A stretch of DNA of 64,000 nt from Manduca sexta (GCF_014839805.1 NC_051116.1:4879556-4943555), one strand, 5' to 3'; shown: positions 53,000 to 63,689, counted from the stretch's first letter. Numbers and translations: made by a program. The notes: a model not told the origin generated them from the letters alone.

Positions 53000-53231
53000 A
53001 AGCAGCAGTGTGTAGTCACTGTTGTGTTCCGGTTTGAAGGACATTGTAGCCAGTTTAACTACTGGACATAATACTTAACACCTCATGTCTCAGGATGGCG
53101 AGCGCAGTGGAATACAAAAAAATACTTTGTAATTCAAAGTGTTGGATGGTGTTTCTACTGTTTATGGGCAGTGTTATCGCTTACCATCAGGCGAACGGCA
53201 AGCTTGCCTCGTCATTCAAAGCAACAAAAAA
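53000..53231 (+). repeat. LT1 repeat, 5' truncated
   Basis: From AAGCAGCAGTGTGTAGTCAC through CTCATGTCTCAGGATGGCGA to CATCAGGCGAACGGCAAGC and the A-rich tail. The 5' hairpin part is missing. Confidence 0.75.
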
Positions 53232-53396
53232 ATAAATCATAACAACAGTACGGTGGTAACTATGAAGTATCTTTATAATTGTAGACGAGATGAACAAATC
53301 CTCTGATGGTTAACTCCAGTAATCCTAACTCCCAGAACTTTGAAATCGAATGAACCTTGAATACTACGCTAGTCACCAGGATTGTCAGGTGGTATT

Positions 53397-53634
53397 TTTT
53401 CTGGCGCGGCAGAGTGACCCCACTGCACCTGATGGTAAGTGGAGTGGGGTCCAATAAAATGTCGACTGACGAGCGGTGATTACCCCTCGGCAGTGACACA
53501 ATTATGCCGGCCTGTTGGAACCGAAAATACATAGGCAGAACTTGTAAATTGACACACTTACGTGAGCTACTATGGCGGGTTTTAACACGTTTACCGTGGT
53601 TACTATCCAGGTGGATATAAAATATATCCTACTA
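53397..53634 (-). repeat. LT2 repeat, near full length
   Basis: On the minus strand it runs from TAGTAGGATATATTTTATAT through ATAGTAACCACGGTAAACGT and GGCATAATTGTGTCACTGCC to CAGTGGGGTCACTCTGCC. A short stretch after the TATTTTCGGTTCC box is altered. Confidence 0.8.
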
Positions 53635-53639
53635 TAAGC

Positions 53640-54540
53640 GTATCTATTTAGTCTCCTAATTGAAAAGGACATGAATGATGGAATTGAATGGTAGGGGATA
53701 AGATTTTTGAGATGGCCTATCTAGTAATTTCAACCCATGACGTTTTGAAGGATTGCTTATGTATCGAAAGCCATTTTAATTATTTGTATTCATCATATTG
53801 GTCTTTGCCAAACTTTACTTTTTTAAATCTTCTTTTTTTTTGTGTTCATAGTGTCTGCTCTGTGTTTGCTTGTGGTCGTATATAATTATAACTATTTCCA
53901 CTAAAAACAAACCTAAATAAATAAACTATTTTATACCCATAGATTAACTGTGAACACATTTTACCACCACAATCCGAACCACCATCGAAAAATAAAAGGA
54001 AATACATCTTCCAAATCTAATTTTATCGAAACAAAATTCCTATTCTCAATTCGTTTGTGAAAAGTTGAGAAATGTAACACAATATGTCTCTCCATTGTAA
54101 GGTAACGTATCTGATAGGAACAAGATCCCTAGGGAACGGCCATCCTGTTACATATGAGGATTTTGATATACTTATTGGTAAAGGACTTAGGGAGGAAAGA
54201 AAAGATTATTCCAAAGACCGTTACGGTCGGTGATTCCGGTATTTTTAATATACGTGGTTACTTGCCATTGGGTGAATCAATTATTGCATATGACTGTAGT
54301 CAAATAACTATCTTCTTTAGATCATTCTAGAATACATAATTCTGATAGATATCCTTACACAAATTAATGAGAAGACGAACATACCACTTGCCTCATGGTA
54401 ATCGTTAAGACTATCCATTAACAGTTACACCGTTCAGTACTCACTTTAAATTATAAAATACGTAGAAGTTTTTGTTCGAAGCAATGTTTTCGTCCTTGAG
54501 ACACTAGATGTCAAGCCTCATAATGCCTCCTCGAGGTAAT
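53640..54540. other. No feature recognised
   Basis: AT-rich unique sequence. The small open frame at 53688-53885 has no supportable identity. Confidence 0.35.
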
Positions 54541-54544
54541 TCTT

Positions 54545-54850
54545 GTGCGCTTGGTCTCCACACTGAATGCAGGCCCATGCACGAGGGACATTTGTCACCA
54601 CCCTAGGCACATAGTTAGGTGTGTATACCTCATGCTTGCAAAATTCACATTGAGGCTTATCAAGGCTCGCGAACATTTTCTGGCCTTCTCCCCTCCTTCC
54701 ATCCTAAGAGGATTCCTTCTCCTTCCCCAAACTTCCTTCTCGGCTATCCCTTCCCAACTTTCCTTCATAGCCCTGCCACTAAGCCAGGGGATTCCAGTAA
54801 CCCCTTCGCAGGATTCCCCTGGTGTTTGCAGCGGGGTCCGATACAAAAAA
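54545..54850 (-). repeat. Unknown dispersed repeat with a decayed coding segment (copy 2)
   Basis: It is related to 24375-24676. On the minus strand the frame 54846-54595 contains KARKCSR after a basic stretch. A neighbouring frame downstream reads CEFCKHEVYTPNY and ACIQCGDQAHK, two CX2C pairs that could be a zinc-binding module. Which frame was coding is not settled. I do not recognise the element. Confidence 0.45.
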
Positions 54851-54869
54851 CCTCATAATGCAGCGTAAT

Positions 54870-55440
54870 TACTGGCCACAAAGTCTTTTAAACTAAACGC
54901 ATTGTACTCTACTGCTTGGTGAAAGCATTACTAGCACATACCCTACTTCCATATACAAAAGACCTATATACACGATACCTAGGAAATCTCTAAAACAAAG
55001 GTATATAAGCATCAATTTTCCGAAGCATAACATTTTGTGTACAGTATCGTAGACCTAAAGCGATCTAGTGCAATGTTTACGTTCAATCTAGACCATTGGG
55101 AAGACAAGACGGCCCGGCTGTGCGCAAGCTTATACGATATCAAAGATTATAAATAAGTAGAGAATTGCATACCTGAATGGCTTGCAATAAACGGCGACAC
55201 GCAAGTTGCTTAACATTGAAATGTGTGCTTAATATAATGATAGTCCTACGCCCTATCATATCGGAAGAAGTAATGTGTGAATTATGCATTTTATCACAAC
55301 TATTCGGGTGTGAAGTCATGTGCTTGTTATCTTAAAACTTTATTGAGCCGTTTTTTTCTTTTTTAACAGTTTGGTTATATTATGATTGAGTCTCACTATA
55401 CTTCTAATAGTGTTAATCACTTAAACATAAACTTAAACGA
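54870..55440. other. No gene recognised; TATA-like site
   Basis: GGTATATAAGCATC at 55001-55014 followed by ACAGTATCG about 45 bases later resembles a core promoter. A 27-codon frame (55075-55158) after it contains DKTARLCASLYDIKDYK, with no recognisable identity. Confidence 0.25.
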
Positions 55441-55445
55441 CTTTT

Positions 55446-55699
55446 ACTGCGTCGGTGGCGTAATTGTACTGCTCACGCGGTATGGCAGCGCTCTGAGGTC
55501 TTAGGTTCGAATATCGGGTCGGACAAATTTATATTTGTTTTTTCTACTCAGTATCAGCCCGGAGTTTGGAATTAGTGCCCGATTTGGCGATAGGCTCGCC
55601 CCCTATCACATCATGGGACGGAACACAATTGGCAAAAATTAGACACCCTGGTTGCGCCTCCGTATACTCCTTCGAAGATAAATGCATGATGTGTGTTTG
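55446..55699 (+). repeat. SINE-A copy
   Basis: Head ACTGCGTCGGTGGCGTAATT, B box GGTTCGAATATCGGGTC, body TATCAGCCCGGAGTTTGGAA and CGATAGGCTCGCCCCCTATC, and tail TCGAAGATAAATGCATGATG. Confidence 0.8.
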
Positions 55700-55736
55700 A
55701 TTTTGTAAACTTAAAAAAATATGGCTACGACTAATT

Positions 55737-55875
55737 AACTCCAATGCACCTCATGATAAGCGGAGTAAGAACCAGCCTAATAAGAGATCCAATGCCAGTT
55801 GACACAATTATGCCGGCCTTCTTGAAACCGAATATATAAGGCTAATCCCGGAACGCGACACACTTAAATAGGCCA
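55737..55875 (-). repeat. LT2 repeat, partial
   Basis: TGCACCTCATGATAAGCGGA, GACACAATTATGCCGGCC and AATCCCGGAACGCGACACAC match LT2 in reverse. The right side ends directly at an HPR fragment. Confidence 0.65.
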
Positions 55876-55885
55876 TCATGATGGC

Positions 55886-55952
55886 ATCATGGAAATCCGT
55901 AAACTAGTTTAATTTAAATGTCTAACATTCGCGTAAACATAAGAAATAATTA
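55886..55952 (-). repeat. HPR 5' fragment
   Basis: In reverse: TTATTTCTTATGTTTACGCG, AATGTTAGACATTTAAATTA and AACTAGTTTACGGATTTCC, which is the start of the HPR family. Confidence 0.65.
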
Positions 55953-56234
55953 ACACTAACTCCTTCAGCAAATATACTTCCGTTCAAAGTTTGAGATTGA
56001 TTAATATTTTTGTAGCTAATATGATTCCCTATTCTATATTCGCAGTAGAGTAAGCAAGCGGTACGATGGCTATGAAAATACTATCATTGCGAACACTTAA
56101 ACCCTTTTACCCTTCACCTAAATCAATAGTTTATTCTTTATATTTGAATAAATGTTGATTATCGTATGCGAAACCAAATTACGATCAATACCTTCTCTGT
56201 ATAACTTTAAGATTACTGCGCGGGCTCTACTATT

Positions 56235-56378
56235 GAGTTGATGTAGGGTATTAATCCAGCGCTGGCCTAGTGTGTTTTGCCAGACTTTACATACTTTTGA
56301 AGTTATTGTGAAGTATTTTTAGACATGTTGGTTTCTTCACCGTTCTTAAAAATATTAACTGTTAAAGTGAGCGATAAG
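56235..56378 (-). repeat. SINE-C fragment, decayed
   Basis: CAGCGCTGGCCTAGTGTGTT, CCAGACTTTACATACTTTTG and TGTTAAAGTGAGCGATAA follow SINE-C order in reverse. The right end abuts an LT2 copy. Confidence 0.55.
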
Positions 56379-56520
56379 CCTGTGTATATCCAGTTTCAGA
56401 TAGACCGCCATAATTGTGTCGATTTACGAGGGATACTCATCTCTCGTCATTGGACAACTATATCTGGTCCCCACTTTGTTAACCATCAGGTGCAGTGGAG
56501 TCACTTTACATCCACATAAA
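56378..56520 (+). repeat. LT2 3' part
   Basis: GCCTGTGTATATCCAGTTTC, GCCATAATTGTGTCGATTTA, CATCTCTCGTCATTGGACAA and CATCAGGTGCAGTGGAGTCA are in family order. Confidence 0.7.
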
Positions 56521-56761
56521 AATGCAAAGGCAATAAGTAGTGCCAATATGTGCAGTATACCGTCGTGTGTCTTTGATCTAGTGACATAATAAACTCAGAA
56601 CCAGGATGTCCTACTTCCAAATGTTAGGTTTAACGACACTTTATGAGGTTTCTATTATAATACTACTCACACTCATGGCTCTCAGCCCCGAAATATAGGC
56701 CATATATTCCACCTTCATATAAGAGTCGAAACAAGGCTGGTAAAAGAAGATATATGTATAA

Positions 56762-57070
56762 TAAATAGCAGCCCTGTATTATATACTGTCGCAATGCTAG
56801 GCACGGCCTCCTCTAGTACTGAGAGGGATTAGGCCTTAGTCCACCACGCTGGCCTAGTGCGGGTTGGTAGACTTCACACACCCCAAAAATTCCTATAGAG
56901 TACTTCTTAGATATGCCGATTTGCTCACGATTTTTCCTTCACCGTTAAAGCAAGCGATAATTCGCAAAGAATACACATCTTTAAAAAGTTAGAGATATGT
57001 GACCTCGGGATTTGAACCTGCGGACATTCGTCTCGGCAGTCCGTTCCACACCTAACTAGGCTATCGCCGC
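56762..57070 (-). repeat. SINE-C copy, full length
   Basis: In reverse it carries the complete head (GCGATAGCCTAGTTAGGTGT, B box GGTTCAAATCCC), the body and the TATAATACAGGGCTGCTATT tail. Confidence 0.85.
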
Positions 57071-57074
57071 TATT

Positions 57075-57450
57075 AGCCAGTAAAAGAATATAGATATTCC
57101 TACAAAATTTATTTCCACAGCCTTGTAACTGTAATAGTGAAAACTACCCACATTGTTTGTCAAATATAATATCTCCGGAAGTGTAATATCACAGTCGCGT
57201 ATCGGAAACGGTGACCATTGCATCCTGTACAGTGCACGCTATAATCACCATGCAATTGATGAAATGTATCAAACATTTGTGGTTGGAATATGAAGGTTAA
57301 TTTTATTTGGTTTTATTAAAATTACTAACTTTTGCTCGTGGCTTTTTGTATCTATTTTTCATAAATCTATTGTAAATTTCCCAAGTTATAACTGTTTATT
57401 TTTCTACCGGACTTAATTTATGTGTGTGCCAAATTAATTTTAAGTTATAT
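57075..57450. other. No feature recognised
   Basis: Unique sequence. No supportable gene or repeat. Confidence 0.35.
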
Positions 57451-57454
57451 AGCG

Positions 57455-57560
57455 CACCTGCACTCTCTGTTCCTTCGCTCTCATAGTTCGATGATATGGT
57501 AATCCGACATGATCAGAGACAGATCAGGCACACGATCAACGGCTTTAAATGTTTTCATAT
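57455..57560 (-). repeat. SINE-B middle fragment
   Basis: GCACCTGCACTCTCTGTTCC, TTCGCTCTCATAGTTCGATG and AGATCAGGCACACGATCAAC match the SINE-B middle in reverse. Confidence 0.6.
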
Positions 57561-57564
57561 TATA

Positions 57565-58120
57565 CACAACCCTTAAATCTTATTCGTAATTTATAATATA
57601 AAGATATCTTAATTAACGAAGTGGCTATAACAACCTATACTCAAGATGAAAGCCACAAACTCGTAAAATCCTCTAATCTTAAGGCTTTGATGAAAACACT
57701 TCGACCGAGTGACCTCTATGACACTTCCGTTATCTATAAAGCCGGATCGTGAGACAATAGTGTCATCGAACGCTTTCCCAGAGTGGTCTATAGAGTGGCA
57801 TTGTGCGATGCTATTTTTATAAGACTTTTAGGTCTTTCGGAGCTTTGCTGAGCTTTCAGTGGTTATTTTGTTGTTTTTTCACATATGCTTATAGTGTGGT
57901 GGAATTTTTACAAGTACCTAGTTATTTTTACCTTTTTTGTGAATGCATTTTTTCAATATTTAATATTATGGTGCGGTGGAATTTCTACGAGTAGGTTTTT
58001 GTGATTGGATTTTCTCAATATTTTCAGGCAAATATGGTTTATATTGAGTGGTGTTTTACAATGATATTTTCACACAACTTTCGGGTTGTTTGAAGTGTAG
58101 CTTGACTTAAAAACATGTGC
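57565..58120. other. No feature recognised
   Basis: Unique sequence. The open frame at 57803-57994 (+, 63 codons) is rich in F, Y and C from AT-rich codons. Weak repetition (GTGGTGGAATTT and GTGCGGTGGAATTT) occurs at about 57895 and 57970. Confidence 0.3.
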
Positions 58121-58122
58121 TA

Positions 58123-58275
58123 CTAACTTTCGCCCGCGTGAAGATATTTTTCAAGATAAAAGTCCCGCTATATATTTTCCCGGGATAGAAAGTAGCCTAT
58201 AACCTTCCCAGCGTTTTAAACTATCTCAATAACAAATTTCACAAAAATCCGGTCAGAAGATCAAGTGTTTCTGAG
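58123..58275 (-). repeat. Decayed Helitron-family copy
   Basis: ACTAACTTTCGCCCGCGTGA, CCCGGGATAGAAAGTAGCCT and AAATCCGGTCAGAAGATCAA match, in reverse, the 3' part of the Helitron family (hairpin CACGCGGGCG). Confidence 0.5.
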
Positions 58276-58419
58276 CGATGGTACTTTTGCAAGACTAGGG
58301 TTTCTCGAATCTTATTCTGGCATATTTATGATGATTTTAATGTTTACCAGCCAACTACCTGAAATCATCCTCTCTGATGATTATAGACCTGAATAAATCA
58401 GTTAAGAAAAGCCCACTCC

Positions 58420-58585
58420 ATTTTCGCCAAGTTTATTCTGGCCTATTTGAGAGAGAGCGAGTCTATCTCCACATCAGGCACAAATTTTAAATTCCGGGCT
58501 GATACTGAGCAGAAAAACCCAATATCACATTACTCTATCTGGGATTCGAACCCAGGACCTCATAACGGTGGTCGTACTGAATCCA
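58420..58585 (-). repeat. SINE-A copy, decayed
   Basis: In reverse: B box GGGTTCGAATCCCAG, GTTTTTCTGCTCAGTATCAG, CCCGGAATTTAAAATTTGTG, and GGAGATAGACTCGCTC where other copies have GGCGATAGGCTCGCCC. Confidence 0.65.
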
Positions 58586-58638
58586 ACATTGGTTGCTATG
58601 AATCGCGAGATGTTTAAAAACATTGCAACAATTGCAAC

Positions 58639-58710
58639 AATTGCGGAATAAATTCTCACGTTGGATGATGTTTAAAAACATCATCCAACGTGAGAATTTA
58701 TTCCGCAATT
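58639..58710. repeat. Perfect 35 bp palindrome with a 2-base centre
   Basis: The left arm 58639-58673 and right arm 58676-58710 are exact reverse complements (outer end AATTGCGGAATAAATTCTCA, inner end GGATGATGTTT) around AA. It would form a cruciform or a long RNA hairpin. The left flank has three ATTGCAACA-type repeats. No second copy is in the window. Confidence 0.95.
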
Positions 58711-58879
58711 TGGTTGCTTTATTTTTAGAATAGACATGAAGAGAGAGCCTGCTTTTGTTTCGTATAGTGAATGAATCTTCTAGAAGCATTTTATAATATT
58801 ATATGTTTTCGTTCTTTGCTACCTAATAGAGAATACAATGTTTGACTACGTATAACCAGAGAGAATAATAGAATTGTCG

Positions 58880-59230
58880 TGTCTTACATAGTATGTTACT
58901 TACTCTATGTTCACGGCGTGACATGCCTTCTCTTCTACCCGGCTGTGCCGCCGAATATTTCCGGAAACGCCCGATGTCATCGGCTAGGGTAGCGGTGCGT
59001 AACAATATGTTTCTTTTCTTCGGGGTATTCAAACGTCCCATATGCGCTAAAAGCAACCGCGGGTTTTGGTTGGTATGCCGGTGTGGAGCGTACAAGGTTT
59101 AAAGATTCGGTCTAATGCTCACCCCACTTGGGTGCTGAGAGTTTTTTTTTTATTCAATGGTAGGTCTACGGGTGGCGAAACTACTTACATCAGATGACCC
59201 ACTTCCCCGTTTCCTAGATTATAATAATTA
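58880..59230. other. Balanced-composition block, possibly a decayed retroelement
   Basis: CGTGACATGCCTTCTCTTCT, GGCTGTGCCGCCGAATATTT, GCCCGATGTCATCGGCTAGG and GGTCTACGGGTGGCGAAACT are unlike the surrounding AT-rich DNA. The frame on the minus strand (59095-58823) holds TLADDIGRFRKYSAAQPGRR. I recall similar text from lepidopteran retroelements but cannot assign it. Confidence 0.35.
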
Positions 59231-59390
59231 CTGTTATTTTCCAAGTTGTCATTTATATTTTTCTGTATATTTATTTTTAAATTCCTCTCAGTTTAATAAA
59301 AGTGTATTCATCACACATTTTCCAGGGAAATTCCTGTAACAAGAACAAGAATGGGAATATAATAAAACAAAAACGTTCATCAAATCCACT

Positions 59391-59396
59391 TTATTA
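59391..59396 (-). promoter_or_regulatory. Candidate polyadenylation signal
   Basis: AATAAA on the minus strand (CCAGTAATAAAGTGG), followed within 30 bases by ACGTTTTTGTTTTATTATA. Confidence 0.35.
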
Positions 59397-60538
59397 CTGG
59401 CGTAATCAAAAGAAACATTCCTTTACCTACCAGTACAGACTCCTTAATTACTTTAAACACTAAAATATTTCATAAAATCATGAAACCCTTCGATTTCGCA
59501 GACGCTGTAAAATTAATTACATTACTAACTTAAACACAAAAGAAAATTCTTAGGCAAATATTATATTAATACAAAAGATTTCTAAATAGCAGTCATTTAG
59601 TAAATGTATCACAAAGGAGATAAATTAAGTACATTAAAATATAAATGATAATACAAGCATTAAAATGTATCAAAAATGTATCAATTTTTCTGAGAGACAA
59701 TTATAATATAAACCGCGACAAAATTCGTAAAACAGTTCTGTTTTAATATTAACAAAGAAATAATTACAAAAATGTGTAGCAAAAACAATTCGTCAAATTG
59801 GAATAGTATTTATAAAAAATGTAGAGATTTTTCAGTACTATAAAATTAAATATAAAAGCTTTTCATCAGCACAGTAGGTGTGCAACATAATAAAACTTAG
59901 AGCTCTTAGAAATTACGAAGTTATTTCCAATGTTCAATGTTACTTAGACTAGTTTGCTTCTATGACGATAAAAATACAATTGCGACCAAAAAATTTGATG
60001 CAAATAAGACTATACTCAGTGACTTTAGGACCTTACTAATAAAAATTATACGTAGCTTGGGTTGTTTATTGTTTCTTTTGACTTAATAAAAAAACACTGC
60101 ATTTTATTTGGCTCCAGACGTATACATACTCTATTAGTTAAATATATATCAATTAAAATGATCTCAAAATGTTTCATCAAATAAAAATAAAATAATTAAA
60201 AAACACTATTAATAGCAAAATTGACGATTTATAACTACATTTCATAAATTAATAAATCGCAAATGTATTTGAGAAATAGTCCTTATTTGTTTCATTCACA
60301 AAATAAAAGTACAAATCAAGTTACATTCAAATAAAATCCTTAATTATATTTACAATAGGCGTAGTATAGTAAAATTATTTTTTCAGTCTTAGTTAAAATA
60401 ACTCTCCAAGTATTTACATTTAATGCCACCTTACTTGTTTATGCAAAAAATGCTTTTGGAACAGAGCGATTGCAAAAAAAACTAAAAAAATCTCTGCTAG
60501 CGATGCGCTATATAAATAAATTTATTAATAGATAAAAG

Positions 60539-60855
60539 TGGCGACAGCCTAGGCCGGAGAAGAACGGACTGCCGTGACGGATGACTGCAGGTTCAAAACC
60601 CAAGAACTTGCATTTCTGCCATTCCAATTTATGTGTGTATTCATTGTGAATTATCGCTTGCTTTAACGGTGAAGGAAAACATTGTATGGAAATCTGCACA
60701 TCTAAGAAGTTCTGTATAGAAATTTTGAGGGTATGTGAAGTCTGCCAATAAGTACTAGGCCAGCGTGGTGGACTAAGGCCTAATCCCTCTCAGTAGTAGA
60801 GGAGGCCCATGCCCAGCAGTGGGACAGTATATAATACAGGGCTGATACTATATTA
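60539..60855 (+). repeat. SINE-C copy, full length
   Basis: Head GGCGACAGCCTAGGCCGGAG with GGTTCAAAACCC as B box, body GAAGTCTGCCAATAAGTACT and GGCCAGCGTGGTGGACTAAG, and tail TATAATACAGGGCTGATACT. Confidence 0.8.
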
Positions 60856-61072
60856 CGAAATATATACTATAATAATTATTAAGTAATTTGGACGTATGAA
60901 CCAAAGCCAAAGTGCATAATAACTGTTAGTTGCGCTACTAAAGTTGTGAAAGTAATTAAAGTGAAGTAATAATTGTTCTAATTTTGAATCGTTGGCCTTT
61001 GAAATGTAGTTTTATTATACCTGCTAATTTAGCGTTGAAATATTATATTAGGTGATATATTGTTACTGTTGG

Positions 61073-61296
61073 TGTGTACACACTCGCCTTTCCCCGAAGG
61101 GGTAGGCAGAGGCGTAACTGGTACACTCAATCTCCGCTGTGTTCCGACCTATGATGTGATAGGGAGCAAGCCTATCGCCATATAGGCCAATAATTCCAAA
61201 CACCGGGCTGATATTGGGTTGAAAAAAAAATCACTGCGCGACCCGGGATCGAACACGAGATCTTACGTATTACAACTACGCCACCGAGGTAGTCAC
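61073..61296 (-). repeat. SINE-A copy
   Basis: In reverse: head GACTACCTCGGTGGCGTAGT, B box GTTCGATCCCGGGTCG, body CAATATCAGCCCGGTGTTTG, tail CCCCTTCGGGGAAAGGCG. The spacer between the A and B boxes is shortened. Confidence 0.75.
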
Positions 61297-62089
61297 GCAC
61301 TATTTGTATATTTTGATATTTAAATATAATAATACATTTATGTATAGGGTACGACGTAATATTAAGATTAAAATCACGCATTTAAAAAATGATAGTTCAC
61401 TTTCAAAAATATTTATATGTTTCAAATAAAATTATTTTAAGACAAACATTTTTCCAATAATATCATTTAAGTATTTTCACTTTTCAAGTTTTCAAATATT
61501 CTAAACGAAGCACACATTCTTAATTAATTATCACACGAGAAATTGAAATATTTATTAATTTCATAAGAAATATACACAAATCAATTATATTAAATTATAG
61601 AAAGTTTAGGCATTCACATAATATAATTTCGCATTGATAGTCATGTGTTTTTTTTAATAAAATGACTTATAATTCATATCATAAAGGTACAAGCTTTGAA
61701 CCTTAGTGCAACACTTTCATTAATGTCACGAAAAACATGAAAATTTTCATTAAAAACACATAACAAGTGTTTCGGATCACGTCGATGAAACTTACTGCTA
61801 AGTTATATTAACTTGAATAAAATTAGTTTACTAAACAGCTTAATTTAAGTTTTTCTTTGACGTGGACATTTAAAGCTTTTAAATTTTAGGCTCGTTTCGA
61901 AAACTTCTCGTATCCCCGCTAAGTACACTGAGAAATATTTTCTTTAAAATTTTAATTAGGCTTACTGGACCAGCATTTAAATGAGGTTCAGTTATGTTTT
62001 CAAGTTCAAATTCATCTGTTTAACTTCTAGAAGTTTCTAATGGAAGTTAAGTAATTATTTAAAAAAAGACGAATATTTGAAAGCCCCAT

Positions 62090-62190
62090 ATTGTGTCGAC
62101 TGTCGAGGGATCATCTCTCATCAGTCGACATTTTATTGGACTCCACTCCACTTACCATTAGGTGCAGTTGGGTCACTTCCACTATGAAGT
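62090..62190 (+). repeat. LT2 3' part
   Basis: TTGTGTCGACTGTCGAGGGA, TCATCAGTCGACATTTTATT and CTCCACTTACCATTAGGTGC match LT2. Confidence 0.7.
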
Positions 62191-62340
62191 TACTTTACTA
62201 AATATCCTCAGCTTAAATCCTGGTACAGTAACAAATTGCACTTCATTTTCAAACTTATAGTCTCTTTGAGACAATAGCAGTAATTATCTATCAAATTCAC
62301 TACTATAGTTTAATTTAGGACGTTTTCATTCTATTTTTTC

Positions 62341-62378
62341 TTACACGTGCGTTCCAGCTGTCAACTGGACTCCATTAC
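62341..62378 (-). CDS. Last coding exon of a host gene, C-terminus ...GTHV-stop
   Basis: On the minus strand a strong acceptor (ATTTTTTTCTAG) precedes GTAATGGAGTCC. The upstream exon (63195-63288) ends in AAAG, leaving one base over. Joining gives a glycine codon across the splice and then NGVQLTAGTHV and TAA. The clean join, the stop directly after it and the following AT-rich stretch support a true 3' terminal exon. The last four residues, with Thr at -2 and Val at the end, fit a class I PDZ-binding tail (S/T-x-V), which would suggest a membrane receptor, channel or adaptor. I do not recognise the gene. The other two frames across the join stop early or are less natural. Confidence 0.5.
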
Positions 62379-62469
62379 CTAGAAAAAAATCGTTATTAAC
62401 TGTATAAAACGCTTTCAAAAATACTTATTCCTAAAATGCAAAAAAATTGAAACTGTTCCTATATTTGCG

Positions 62470-62756
62470 CAATACATAGCAACGCTTTGTGTTCACTCTC
62501 ATAGACCAGTTAAAGGACAATCCATGACGGAAGAGAGATCAGGCGCAGGACCAACGGATTTACACCCTTTCCAAGGCACGGGGTATCGCACCACCAACTT
62601 CCTGACTCCGAGCTGCGACTCGCGAATAATATTTAAGATGGAAAAACCTAGACACAATTATTTTGGCTCGACCCGGGATTTGAACCCCGGACCTCAACAC
62701 GGGATTGGTACTCGTACTGTTAGGCATTACAACAATCCCACTAAAGCAGGACTATA
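62470..62756 (-). repeat. SINE-B copy inside the last intron
   Basis: In reverse: head TTAGTGGGATTGTTGTAATG, B box GGTTCAAATCCCGGGTCG, body GTCAGGAAGTTGGTGGTGCG and CCTTGGAAAGGGTGTAAATC. The plus-strand open frame at 62524-62757 is incidental. Confidence 0.75.
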
Positions 62757-62759
62757 ATA

Positions 62760-63190
62760 TTTTATGAAGACAAGCGAACTAATCCCAAAATAGTATAAAT
62801 TTAAGACAAAGAATTCAAACCCATTCAAACAATTCAAACGTCGTCATTATTGAAAACCAAGGTTCAATAACCACTCGAAGGGTCTAATCTGGGTTATTTT
62901 TCTGCTACAAACACTGAGATAAATGCTACCTGGCTTACAATCAAGTTCTTACATAAGGTCGATATTAGCGTTAAAAAATTTACTCTTCTATTATTCCTTT
63001 GGAGTGATTAGCAGTATTTAACCATTAATTATTACTACCGTTATCACCCGTAAAATGGTTAATCAAATGAATAGGTTACTAAGAAAACCGGAATTCTAAC
63101 CCGATTAATAGGTTCCTAGTGAAAAAAATCACTAACATGCTATCATAATAAGTAAAGGTATTGGCAAATCTCCAGATTGTACAAATAGAA
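62760..63190. other. Intron sequence, no other feature recognised
   Basis: AT-rich sequence between the two candidate exons. It has no further repeat family member that I recognise. Confidence 0.35.
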
Positions 63191-63194
63191 TTAC

Positions 63195-63288
63195 CTTTGG
63201 CAGTGATTTGATTCGATGGTGAATTTCCTTGATTGGACGGCGGGAGAATGTACAAACCTCCTGATGAGTGTGGAGAGGCTTTAGGCAC
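63195..63288 (-). CDS. Penultimate coding exon of a host gene
   Basis: On the minus strand a polypyrimidine tract and acceptor (TTTGTCATTGTTTCACAG) precede a 94 bp segment that ends at a donor (CCAAAG followed by GTAATT). In the frame that continues into the last exon it reads PKASPHSSGGLYILPPS and GNSPSNQITAK, a Ser/Pro/Asn/Gly-rich sequence typical of a cytoplasmic tail or disordered linker. It lacks a signal peptide, membrane segment or folded domain. A second open frame also crosses the segment (LKPLHTHQEV) but ends shortly after the join. Upstream exons must lie beyond the right edge, because no other exon was evident up to 64000. Confidence 0.5.
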
Positions 63289-63299
63289 CTGTGAAACAA

Positions 63300-63685
63300 T
63301 GACAAACCTTGTACTTTAAGGGATAGGTAGGTTGGTAAATCCACCCATGTTATCGTTTATTCGCGTAGTCTTCCTATAATGTGATGTGCTATTGGCATCA
63401 TGGGCACAAATTTTAGCCATTTTCGACTCATTTTAGCTGTAAATAAAGACCAATATTTTTTTTATCAATATCATTCCTGAACTCAAATTCTGGAGAATTT
63501 AATATGAGAATTAACAAGTTCACTGCTTTATCATATTAAAATAACTGTAGGTATTACAAGATCAGAAATAATCAAAATTTATTTTTGTTCATCACATATA
63601 AATGTTTTATGTCAAATGGTATTCAACTCTGATATTTTTAAATTGAAAATTATACAGTACGATGTCATTCTTTTTATCAAACAAC
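63300..63685. other. Upstream intron sequence, no feature recognised
   Basis: AT-rich. I see no second exon of the minus-strand gene here. Confidence 0.35.
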
Positions 63686-63689
63686 TGAA

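Larger units (their letters stand above)
59376..62340 (-). other. Candidate 3'UTR of the gene ending at 62341
   Basis: This stretch follows the stop codon on the minus strand and is uniformly AT-rich with no other gene. It contains SINE and LT2 insertions at 60539-60855, 61073-61296 and 62090-62190, and an HPR trace near 59708-59760. Several AATAAA motifs occur. The one at 59391-59396 is followed by a T/GT-rich stretch, as expected of a cleavage site. A 3 kb 3'UTR is plausible for a neural-type insect gene but an earlier polyA site cannot be excluded. Confidence 0.35.

Noticed and set aside
63132..63344. 70-codon minus-strand frame as the true frame of the penultimate exon
   Set aside because: It meets a stop a few codons after the splice join, whereas the chosen frame continues to a natural C-terminus.
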